From contig JAPOLW010000176.1 of assembly GCA_029976905.1 (NCBI GenBank), forward strand, positions 1 through 7,409: DNA of 7,409 nucleotides, in the 5' to 3' direction. The DNA is from a bacterium (GTDB lineage Bacteria > Desulfobacterota > Binatia > UBA12015). The notes beneath the pieces were generated by a model. That model had not been told where the DNA came from. It searched no databases and worked only from the letters and a program-made list of their open reading frames with translations. Made by a program: the position numbers and the translations under genes. Positions 1 to 5,293 of this stretch are shown piece after piece; positions within the stretch are counted from its first letter, which is position 1; each line of letters begins with the position of its first letter.

Positions 1-117
1 GACGTCGCTGAACAAGGGGGACATGTCGATGCCGATGGTCAGGTACTGGATGATCCGCTGGAACAACGCCCGCCTGGCGTGTTGCTGGTCCTTCGTGGGG
101 TTCGCCTTCGCCGCGTG
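1..117 (-). other. Beta-adaptin-like N-terminal segment fused in frame to the ABC ATPase; probable chimeric assembly junction near 118
   Basis: Read on the minus strand in the frame of the ABC gene, this stretch encodes KDQQHARRALFQRIIQ, then YLTIGIDMSPLFSDV. From memory, eukaryotic beta-adaptins carry a near-identical N-terminal block: AP-1/AP-2 beta has roughly KKVIAAMTVGKDVSSLFPDV, and plant AP-4 beta roughly DLFKKVISYMTIGIDVSSVF. The match to the AP-4 beta form is the closer one. Resemblance to YbbA/LolD ends exactly after LRA (residues 82-84), where VGFVFQ should follow. A hand count gives about 58% GC for bases 1-60, 70% for 61-120 and 78% for 121-180, so composition also shifts. The simplest reading is a misjoined contig of bacterial and GC-rich eukaryotic (for example algal) DNA. 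A real fusion or coincidence cannot be excluded from 39 codons. Confidence 0.5.
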
Positions 118-384
118 CGCCCGCAGCGCCGCGCGTTCGTCCTCGCCGAGTCCCCCGAGCGAGCGCCCGGCGAGAACGACGTCGCCTTCACTGGGCCGGT
201 CCAGTCCGGCCAGCAGGCCGAGCAGGGTGGACTTGCCACTGCCCGATGGGCCGAGGACCGCTAGAATCTCGCCCGCCGGCACCTCGAGGTCGATCCCGTC
301 GAGAACGGTGAGCGGAGCCAACCCTCCGGGGCGGGGGTAGCGCTGACGGAGATGGCGCGCGAGGATCATGGACGATGTGGACAC
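1..384 (-). CDS. ABC transporter ATP-binding protein, LolD/YbbA type, N-terminal part only (5' end of gene; frame continues into foreign-looking sequence)
   Basis: This is the ATP-hydrolysing subunit of a LolD/YbbA (MacB-like) exporter, which would act at the inner face of the cytoplasmic membrane with an FtsX-type permease. Counting from the ATG at 369, residues 20-39 form the usual strand before the nucleotide site. Walker A is GPSGSGKST at residues 40-48, followed by LLGLLAGLDRPSEGDVVLAG, typical of the family, and by DERAALRA at 77-84. The start is probably GTG at 384, because GAGAGG (minus strand of 391-396) lies 6 bases upstream; the in-frame ATG at 369 has no such site. The gene is head-to-head with the tesA-like gene, as ybbA is with tesA in E. 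coli. After residue 84 the expected VGFVFQSF Q-loop does not appear. The frame stays open to the window edge with unrelated sequence (see 1-117). Signature motif, Walker B and H-loop are absent from the window. ABC identity is firm; anything past residue 84 is not. Confidence 0.85.
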   Translation of the reverse strand, partial: MSTSSMILARHLRQRYPRPGGLAPLTVLDGIDLEVPAGEILAVLGPSGSGKSTLLGLLAGLDRPSEGDVVLAGRSLGGLGEDERAALRAHAAKANPTKDQQHARRALFQRIIQYLTIGIDMSPLFSDV

Positions 385-1106
385 GGCGACCCTCTCGACT
401 CTACTGGCTCACACTCCTGCTCGCATGTGCCGTCCCGGCGACGGCGCTCGCCGGGGCGGACGACCGCCCGGTCGTTCTCTTTGTCGGCACCAGTCTCACC
501 GCAGGCTACGGACTGCCTTCGGACGAGGCCTATCCCGCCCTCCTCCAGGAACGCATCGACGCGGCCGGCCTCTCCTTTCGCGTCGTGAACGCTGGCGTGA
601 GCGGCGACACGTCGGCGGGCGGACTGCGTCGTATCGACTGGCTGCTGAAGCTGCCGGTCTCGATCCTCTTCCTCGAACTCGGGGCCAACGACATGCTGCG
701 CGGCCTGTCCCCGTCCCAGATGCGGGCCAACCTCCAGGCGATCTTCGACCGCACGCGCGCGACCCACCCACGGGCACGCTTCGTCCTCGCGGGCATGCGG
801 GCCCTGCGCAACCTCGGCGCTCCCTTCGTGGCCGAATTCGAGGCGGCGTTTGCCGCGCTCGCAGAGACGAACGACGCCGTCTTTCTTCCCTTTCTTCTCG
901 AAGGGGTCGCTGGAGAGCGCTCCCTGAACCAGGCCGACGACATCCATCCGAACGCCGAAGGGCAGCGACGCATCGCCGATCTGGTCTGGCCCATCCTCGA
1001 ACCGCTGCTCCGCGATCCGCAGGACACGGGGCCACCCGACCGCCCCAGAGCGCCGGGGCGTCCCACCGGGTCGATCAGCCGAAGCGGGCCTGGAGATACT
1101 CGTTGA
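375..1106 (+). CDS. tesA: Secreted GDSL/SGNH esterase (TesA-like arylesterase / lysophospholipase / thioesterase I)
   Basis: This is a serine hydrolase of the SGNH family, expected to act in the periplasm on acyl esters, lysophospholipids or acyl thioesters. The 243-residue product starts with a basic N-terminus, a hydrophobic stretch (LYWLTLLLACAVPATALA, residues 9-26) and a likely signal peptidase site after ATALA. The SGNH blocks are in order: block I GTSLTAGYGL (nucleophile Ser40), block II NAGVSGDTS (Gly74), block III GAND (residues 103-106, Asn105) and block V DDIHPN (Asp188, His191). The GDSL aspartate is a threonine here. The core ends near residue 213. The last 30 residues are Pro/Arg/Gly-rich and lie where the gene overlaps the convergent glutaredoxin-like gene by 32 bp. 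E. coli TesA is about 208 residues, so this one is longer. The ATG at 375 has GAGGA (361-365) upstream. The divergent neighbour is the ABC ATPase, as in many proteobacteria. Family assignment is secure; the true substrate is unknown. Confidence 0.92.
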   Translation: MWTRRPSRLYWLTLLLACAVPATALAGADDRPVVLFVGTSLTAGYGLPSDEAYPALLQERIDAAGLSFRVVNAGVSGDTSAGGLRRIDWLLKLPVSILFLELGANDMLRGLSPSQMRANLQAIFDRTRATHPRARFVLAGMRALRNLGAPFVAEFEAAFAALAETNDAVFLPFLLEGVAGERSLNQADDIHPNAEGQRRIADLVWPILEPLLRDPQDTGPPDRPRAPGRPTGSISRSGPGDTR

Positions 1107-1446
1107 TCGCCGAAGATTCGTAGAGCCACTGCACGCTCTGGTCCTGCTCGATGCGCAGGCAGGGAACCTTGGGCGACCCTCCCTCCCGGAGCAACTCCTC
1201 GCGCCAGGTCTCGTTGCGCTTGGTGTCCCGTGTTTCGACCGGGAGCGCCAACTGCGCCATGCGGCGCCGGACCTTCACGCAGAAGGGACAGGCGCGAAAT
1301 TGATAGAGCTTGAGCTTCTCGGCCTCGGCCTCGATCTCACGTTGCGCGGCCGCCTCCCGGGCGACCGGCGTGGGCGGGAACAAGCGATCCCACAGGAGGA
1401 TCAGGGGACCGAGAACCGCTCGGATCGCGCGCATCAGGTATTTCAT
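1075..1446 (-). CDS. Membrane-anchored glutaredoxin-like protein (GST N-terminal / thioredoxin-fold domain, CPFC motif)
   Basis: This 123-residue protein is probably a thiol-disulfide oxidoreductase or glutathione-binding protein anchored to the membrane. Residues 5-23 (MRAIRAVLGPLILLWDRLF) form a short hydrophobic segment. A charged linker (30-45) follows, then a complete glutaredoxin-type fold: strand LKLYQF (45-50), active site CPFC (53-56), cis-proline strand KVPCLRI (93-99) and the glutathione-contact end WLYESSAINEYL (107-118). Similar small proteins starting MKYL or MRYL are common in gammaproteobacteria, which is why I prefer the ATG at 1446. An in-frame ATG at 1464 has a better GGAGG-like site 6 bases upstream and would add six residues, so it is a serious alternative. 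The 3' end overlaps the convergent tesA-like gene by 32 bp. It diverges from the thioesterase-like gene at 1572. Partner proteins are not known; the fold call is strong and the physiological role is inferred. Confidence 0.86.
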   Translation of the reverse strand: MKYLMRAIRAVLGPLILLWDRLFPPTPVAREAAAQREIEAEAEKLKLYQFRACPFCVKVRRRMAQLALPVETRDTKRNETWREELLREGGSPKVPCLRIEQDQSVQWLYESSAINEYLQARFG

Positions 1447-1571
1447 GGCCGGAGATCCTACCATGCCGCGCCTCCCCCTGCCGGAACCGACTCCGGGGCC
1501 CACCAGTCCGTGCCTCGCCCCCCGCTTCGGCCCGGGCTTGCGTCGGGCCACGTCGGCCACGAAGCTCCGGG
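1447..1571. promoter_or_regulatory. Divergent intergenic region between the glutaredoxin-like and thioesterase-like genes
   Basis: About 125 bases separate two divergently read genes, so promoters for both must lie here or within the coding ends. I see no convincing -35/-10 pair. A short inverted repeat, CCGGA-ACCGAC-TCCGG, lies at about 1482-1497. GGGGGAGG on the minus strand, just upstream of the alternative ATG at 1464, could be a ribosome binding site. The regulatory role is inferred from gene orientation only. Confidence 0.3.
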
Positions 1572-2429
1572 ATGCCTTCTCCCGAGAACCCCGCCGATCT
1601 CGTCATCACCGGCGAGGCCGATACGCGGGTGGAATTCTCCGATCTGAGCGAACGCCGCGCCGTCAAGCTCTCCGCGCTCACCCGCTACGTCTCACGGGCG
1701 CACTTCCAGACCTGGGAGGGCCTGCGCCGCATGCCCGACTTCGACGACCTGCAGGGCATCTTCACACCGCTGGTCCTGATCGAACTCGAGGCCAGCGATG
1801 CCCGTGTCCAACCGGGTGAATTGCTCCATGCACGCGGGGAAGGCGTTCTCGGAAAGGTCCTCGACACCGATGGGAGCGTGCGCAACGTCACCCGGGATAG
1901 CCTGCACCGCGTCTTCACCGACGACGGCCGCACGATCGGCTCGGTTCGCTTCGTCAATGTCTTCACCCGATACGACACCGACCCCGCCCGGCGGAAGGTG
2001 CGCGAGCTCCCTCCCGAGCTCGGCCTCGGAGCGCTGCCCTCCAACGTGACCGAGCTGCCGACCGTTCAGACGATGCTCCCCCTCGATCGGCCCCCGGATT
2101 TTCCCGAGGGGGAACCGGCCGCCTGGTACTACGCACAGACGGACCCCAATCGACACGTCAACAGCATCGCCTATCTGCACGTCGCGCAGGAATACGCCGC
2201 AACACGGCTGCACCAGGCCGGGCATCGTCTCGACCGGCTGTGGGCCTCCCGAGCCCGGGTCTGCTTTCGCAAACCCTGCTTTCGCGGCGAGGAGTATCGT
2301 CGACTGGCCTGGCGCACCGGAGACGACCCGCCCGTCGTCGGCGTGGCAATCGCCAAATGCAGCGATCCCGAGGGGCACCCGCCCGCGACCGCAATCGAAC
2401 TGACCCTCTCCGAACACGAAGAGGGTTGA
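1572..2429 (+). CDS. Double-hotdog acyl thioesterase-like protein
   Basis: This protein of 285 residues probably hydrolyses an acyl-CoA or acyl-ACP thioester, or is a non-catalytic relative. The C-terminal half holds a hotdog signature: WYYAQTDPNRHVNSIAYL (185-202) followed by a long helix. This resembles the D-x-N-x-H-V-N-N-x-x-Y-L block of 4HBT/acyl-ACP thioesterases (Asp191, Asn193, His195, Asn197). RVCFRKPCFRGEEYR (229-243) follows as a typical central strand. The N-terminal half (about 25-135) has a similar order: HFQTWEG helix region, LVLIELEAS strand, PGELLHARGEG strand and a closing strand GSVRFVNVFTRYD. This suggests a second, degenerate hotdog without the HVN motif. No signal peptide or membrane segment is seen, so it is likely cytosolic. 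The ribosome binding site before the ATG at 1572 is weak, but no better upstream start is visible. It stands alone on the plus strand, convergent with the GST operon. The fold is fairly sure; the substrate is unknown. Confidence 0.75.
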   Translation: MPSPENPADLVITGEADTRVEFSDLSERRAVKLSALTRYVSRAHFQTWEGLRRMPDFDDLQGIFTPLVLIELEASDARVQPGELLHARGEGVLGKVLDTDGSVRNVTRDSLHRVFTDDGRTIGSVRFVNVFTRYDTDPARRKVRELPPELGLGALPSNVTELPTVQTMLPLDRPPDFPEGEPAAWYYAQTDPNRHVNSIAYLHVAQEYAATRLHQAGHRLDRLWASRARVCFRKPCFRGEEYRRLAWRTGDDPPVVGVAIAKCSDPEGHPPATAIELTLSEHEEG

Positions 2430-2432
2430 GTC

Positions 2433-2453
2433 GGGACGCGCCGCCGCGCGCCC
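2433..2453. terminator. GC-rich hairpin between convergent genes, likely bidirectional terminator
   Basis: The 24 bases between the two convergent stop codons are almost filled by one inverted repeat: GGG-A-CGCGC, loop CGCC, GCGCG-CCC. This gives an eight-pair stem with one bulged A. It lies directly after the TGA of the thioesterase-like gene and ends against the stop codon of the YfcG-like gene, so it could serve both transcripts. There is no T-run on either side, so it is not a canonical intrinsic terminator. Confidence 0.5.
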
Positions 2454-3137
2454 CTACCGCTGCAGGGTTTTCTGCGCGTTCTTTGCGAAGGCCGCGGCGG
2501 CCTTCTCGTCGTTAGCCATGCTTGGGATCTTGATCGGCACTTCGATGCCACGCCGTAGCGCCGGACGCTCCTTGAGAGTGTCCATCCAGCGCTTGAGGTG
2601 CGGAAGTCCCTCACGCGACACCCCCGACCACTTGTAGGTGCGCATCCAGCACCAGTTGGCGATGTCGGCGATCGAGAAGTCGTCGGCCAGCCACTCGTGG
2701 TCGGCGAGGTGCGTGTCGACGACCTCGAAGAGCCGGCGGCACTCGTTCTGGTATCGGTCGATCGCCGGCTGGATCTTCTCCGGAAAGTACCGGAAGAAGA
2801 CATTGGCCTGCCCCATCATGGGTCCGATGCCACCCATCTGGAACATCAGCCACTGAATCACCCGCGACCGCCCCCGGGGGTCGGTCGGCAGGAGTCGGCC
2901 GGCCTTCTCGGCAAGGTAGATCATCAAGGCACCCGATTCGAAGACCGCGAAGTCCCCGGCTTCGCGATCGACGATGGCCGGGATGCGCCCATTGGGACTG
3001 ATGGCAAGGAACCAGGGTTCCTTCTGGGTGTTCTTGCCGAGATCGATGGCGTGGACCTCGTAGGGGATGTCGAGTTCCTCCAGCGTGCAGGAGGCCTTCC
3101 AACCGTTGGGAGTCGGTGCGGTATAGAGATCGATCAT
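2454..3137 (-). CDS. yfcG: Nu-class glutathione S-transferase / disulfide-bond reductase, YfcG-like
   Basis: This cytosolic GST of 227 residues is probably a glutathione-disulfide-type oxidoreductase rather than a classical conjugating GST. The N-terminal thioredoxin fold (1-80) opens with MIDLYTAPTPNG, nearly the same as E. coli YfcG. It keeps Thr9 and Asn11, the residues that replace the usual Tyr/Ser in Nu-class enzymes. SPNGRIPAIVD (48-57) carries the cis-proline (Pro53), and FESGALMIYLAEK (66-78) carries the glutathione-binding Glu67-Ser68. The helical C-terminal domain shows QWLMFQMGGIGPMMGQ (95-110) and the N-capping box SIADIA (155-160), both YfcG hallmarks. The ATG at 3137 has GAGGAG 5-6 bases upstream. 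That site overlaps the 3' end of the preceding GST-like gene, whose stop lies only 3 bases away, so the two are translationally linked. It is the last gene of the minus-strand cluster. Subfamily confidence is high; the natural substrate is unknown. Confidence 0.93.
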   Translation of the reverse strand: MIDLYTAPTPNGWKASCTLEELDIPYEVHAIDLGKNTQKEPWFLAISPNGRIPAIVDREAGDFAVFESGALMIYLAEKAGRLLPTDPRGRSRVIQWLMFQMGGIGPMMGQANVFFRYFPEKIQPAIDRYQNECRRLFEVVDTHLADHEWLADDFSIADIANWCWMRTYKWSGVSREGLPHLKRWMDTLKERPALRRGIEVPIKIPSMANDEKAAAAFAKNAQKTLQR

Positions 3138-3140
3138 GAA

Positions 3141-4133
3141 TTACTCCTCTTCGGGCCGGAAACAGTCCGCCAGACCGGAGGCCTCCAGCCAATCTTGAAC
3201 CCGGGCACGCTCGCTTTCGTCGAGCTGATTGCGGATGCGGTCGACGACGTAACGCCGGGACCGTTCGGGGTAGGGACGCGCGAGATAACTCACTTCCTCG
3301 CCATAGGTCTCGAGAACGAAGGATTTCCGGCCCGCCGCAAGCGCCTCCCGATTGGCGAGCACGAAGGGGGCGTACTGCTCGCGCGCGACCCCCAGAACAT
3401 GCTCGGCAAAATCGTTCGCTTCCCACGGGAGGGCCGTCGCCCCGCCGCCCGTCCATCGCTCCGCACCATCGGCATCCCAGGCGAGCACACGGGTATAGGC
3501 GGAAAGGTCGGGGACCGGATCGTTGTTCGTATGCGCCCGCAAGCCACCGAGCAGGATGGTGTCGGCTGCCGTGGGGCGCTCTCCCAGAGCCCAGCCGGAG
3601 TGCGCCAATTGTTGCTCGAGCGCATCGAGGAGTGCGAGGTACTCCCGTTCCGCGGCCCTCTGTTGATGCTCGCTCTCGGTCCCCGTGGCTCGACACGAAC
3701 GTGGTCCCCACTTGGCGAGGGGAAATTCCAGCGCCTCCTCACGCGTGACCGGCCGGCCGAGGAGTTCCCGGATGGCGGCCACCGCGTTCTCCTCGTAGTG
3801 CCAGCGATAATGCACCATCGTCCGGGCGAACCATTCGTCGAGCACCTCCTCGACGATGTGCACGAGCACACCCGCGGGGCCGGTCGGGAAAAGTCGTCGG
3901 TGGGGCCGGCGACCGTCCATCATCGCCAGGATCGGCGTGGTATCGGCCACGACCCAATCCTCGGGCGTCCGCAGCACTGGCACCTGATGGGTTCCGGCCC
4001 GCTCCGAGACCTTCGCGTCGACCATCTCCCGACGGAAGGGAACATCGTAGAAGCGGAGCGCGGCCTCGAGTTTCCGGGTGAAGAGGCTGATCGACGGCCC
4101 GTAGAGAACGTAGTCCTTTGAAATTCCAGGCAT
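3141..4133 (-). CDS. Long GST-fold protein (glutathione S-transferase family, atypical C-terminal region)
   Basis: This protein has 330 residues from the ATG at 4133, against about 200-230 for ordinary GSTs. Residues 8-75 form the thioredoxin-like GST_N domain: YVLYGPSISLFTRKLEAAL, cis-proline strand HQVPVLRTPED (Pro52), then WVVADTTPILAMMDGR, which has ADTTPI where the usual ESxAI glutathione-binding turn sits. The C-terminal domain contains WALGERPTAADTILLGGL (181-198), the usual N-capping region of helix 6. About 110 further residues follow, mostly helical and charged, that typical GSTs lack. No catalytic Tyr, Ser or Cys is obvious in the first loop. A GTG at 4154 would add seven residues, and neither start has a strong ribosome binding site. 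The stop is 3 bases from the next start (YfcG-like), giving a two-gene GST unit. Superfamily assignment is good. Catalysis is doubtful, and it could act as a binding or partner subunit of the downstream GST (inference). Confidence 0.82.
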   Translation of the reverse strand: MPGISKDYVLYGPSISLFTRKLEAALRFYDVPFRREMVDAKVSERAGTHQVPVLRTPEDWVVADTTPILAMMDGRRPHRRLFPTGPAGVLVHIVEEVLDEWFARTMVHYRWHYEENAVAAIRELLGRPVTREEALEFPLAKWGPRSCRATGTESEHQQRAAEREYLALLDALEQQLAHSGWALGERPTAADTILLGGLRAHTNNDPVPDLSAYTRVLAWDADGAERWTGGGATALPWEANDFAEHVLGVAREQYAPFVLANREALAAGRKSFVLETYGEEVSYLARPYPERSRRYVVDRIRNQLDESERARVQDWLEASGLADCFRPEEE

Positions 4134-4154
4134 GGAGGTTCTTCGCTTCGACAC

Positions 4155-4205
4155 GGCGCCGCAGGCGAAGTCGGGGCGCCCGACATCCGGTCCGGGAAAG
4201 GCGCC
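4155..4205. repeat. Hairpin and repeated GGCGCC palindromes in the gap between the LLM and GST-like genes
   Basis: GGCGCC occurs three times, at 4155-4160, 4175-4180 and 4200-4205. The middle copy sits in a perfect six-pair stem, GTCGGG-GCG-CCCGAC, at 4170-4184. This lies about 37 bases upstream of the ATG at 4133 on the minus strand and could be an RNA stem that trims, pauses or stabilises the message. There is no T-run. In DNA this GC-rich such motifs also arise by chance. Confidence 0.35.
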
Positions 4206-4244
4206 GGAGGATTGCCCCAGCGCCCCTCCCCGGAAGGCAACCTG

Positions 4245-5270
4245 CTAGAGCGCCAACTCGGCGAGCGTCTCCAGCGAGTTCGGATCGCCGCCGGCGATCA
4301 GGGTCGTGACCCGGGTCTCCTTCCACTCCGCCAGACGGTCGCGCACGCGCTCCTTGGGCCCCAGCAGCGCCACGCCATCGACGAGTTCGTCGGGGACGGC
4401 GGCCGCCGCCTCCTTCTTCTTGCCGTCGAGGAAGAGATCCTGAATCTTCTTCGCCTCGCCGGGCCAACCCTGGCGGGAGACGTGGTCATTGTAGAAGTTC
4501 TTGTCACGCGCCCCCATGCCGCCCACGTAGAGGGCGAGGTGCGGCTTCACCATCGCCCGGCAGGCTTCGAGGTCGTCGTTGATGATGACGGTGACCGTCG
4601 GCATGATCTCGAAGCCGTCCCAGCCCTTGCCGCCGCCGGCCTTGGCAAAGCCGGCTTCGACACTGTCGGTGAACGTTCCGAGCCCTTGCGCCGTCGTCCA
4701 GATCGGAATGAAGCCGTCGGCGACCTGTGCGGCGGTCTCGATGCCCTTGGGTGAAATGGTCGCGGTGTAGATCGGGATGTCGGCGCGACCGTGCAGGATG
4801 CTCTTCAAGGGCTTGCCCAGGCCCGAGGCGCCCTCGCCCCGATACGGCATCTGGTAGAATTCGCCGTCGAACTCGACGGCCTTCTCCCGCTTGAAGATCT
4901 CCCGCATGATGGTGATGTACTCACGGGTGCGCTTGAGCGGCTTGCCGTAGGCAACGCCGTGCCAGCCCTCGACCACCTGTGGCCCCGACGGCCCGATGCC
5001 GACCAGCATGCGACCACCCGAGAGTTGGTCGACCGTCATGACCTGCATCGCCGCCATCGCCGGCGTCCGCGCCGGCATCTGCATGATCGCGGTGCCGAGT
5101 TTGATCTTCTCGGTCTGCGCCGCGATCCACGCCAACGGCGTGATGGCGTCGTTCCCCCAGGCCTCGGCGGTCCAGACCGAATCGTAGCCGAGTTTCTCTG
5201 CCAGACGGATCCGCTCGATGTCGATGCGAATTTGTGGGCCGAAGCCCCCCGCACTCAATCCCAGTTTCAT
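4245..5270 (-). CDS. LLM class F420-dependent oxidoreductase, Rv3520c-like
   Basis: This 341-residue enzyme of the bacterial luciferase-like (LLM) superfamily is expected to form a TIM barrel and transfer hydride using coenzyme F420 (or FMN). The sequence is close to my memory of mycobacterial Rv3520c over its full length. MKLGLSAGGFG starts the barrel. Then come SVWTAEAWGNDAITPLAW (31-48), KLGTAIMQMPARTP (57-70) with the family's non-prolyl cis peptide region, DQLSGGRMLVGIGPSGPQVV (81-100), EGWHGVAYGKPLKRTREYI (101-119) and LALYVGGMGARDKNFY (245-260). ATG at 5270 is chosen because GAGGAGAG lies about 9 bases upstream and the barrel's first strand starts there; the frame is open further upstream but that reads like noise. 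It lies 23 bp after the thiolase stop, so the two are co-transcribed. In mycobacteria such enzymes act on hydrophobic or cyclic substrates. The F420 preference is taken from the subfamily and is not visible as a motif. Confidence 0.9.
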   Translation of the reverse strand: MKLGLSAGGFGPQIRIDIERIRLAEKLGYDSVWTAEAWGNDAITPLAWIAAQTEKIKLGTAIMQMPARTPAMAAMQVMTVDQLSGGRMLVGIGPSGPQVVEGWHGVAYGKPLKRTREYITIMREIFKREKAVEFDGEFYQMPYRGEGASGLGKPLKSILHGRADIPIYTATISPKGIETAAQVADGFIPIWTTAQGLGTFTDSVEAGFAKAGGGKGWDGFEIMPTVTVIINDDLEACRAMVKPHLALYVGGMGARDKNFYNDHVSRQGWPGEAKKIQDLFLDGKKKEAAAAVPDELVDGVALLGPKERVRDRLAEWKETRVTTLIAGGDPNSLETLAELAL

Positions 5271-5293
5271 GATTCCGCTCTCTCCTCGCCGCC

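Noticed and set aside
23..340. Plus-strand open frame opposite the ABC ATPase
   Set aside because: It is antisense to the Walker A-containing frame and is Ser/Arg/Pro-rich with no motif.
530..1129. Minus-strand frame of 199 codons opposite the tesA-like gene
   Set aside because: It is a mirror of the esterase codons, Arg/Ser-rich, and conflicts with all intact SGNH motifs on the plus strand.
1447..1560. N-terminal extension of the glutaredoxin-like protein
   Set aside because: The residues are Gly/Arg/Pro-rich and unlike the family, whose members start with MKYL or MRYL; only the short extension to 1464 remains plausible.
1300..1819. Two plus-strand frames spanning the gap before the thioesterase-like gene
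   Set aside because: They overlap the glutaredoxin-like gene in antisense and the thioesterase-like gene in another frame, and show no domain or ribosome binding site.
2598..4121. Open frame of 507 codons on the plus strand opposite both GST genes
   Set aside because: It is antisense to two well-supported GST-fold genes, has no recognisable domain, and long antisense frames are expected in high-GC DNA with strong third-position GC bias.
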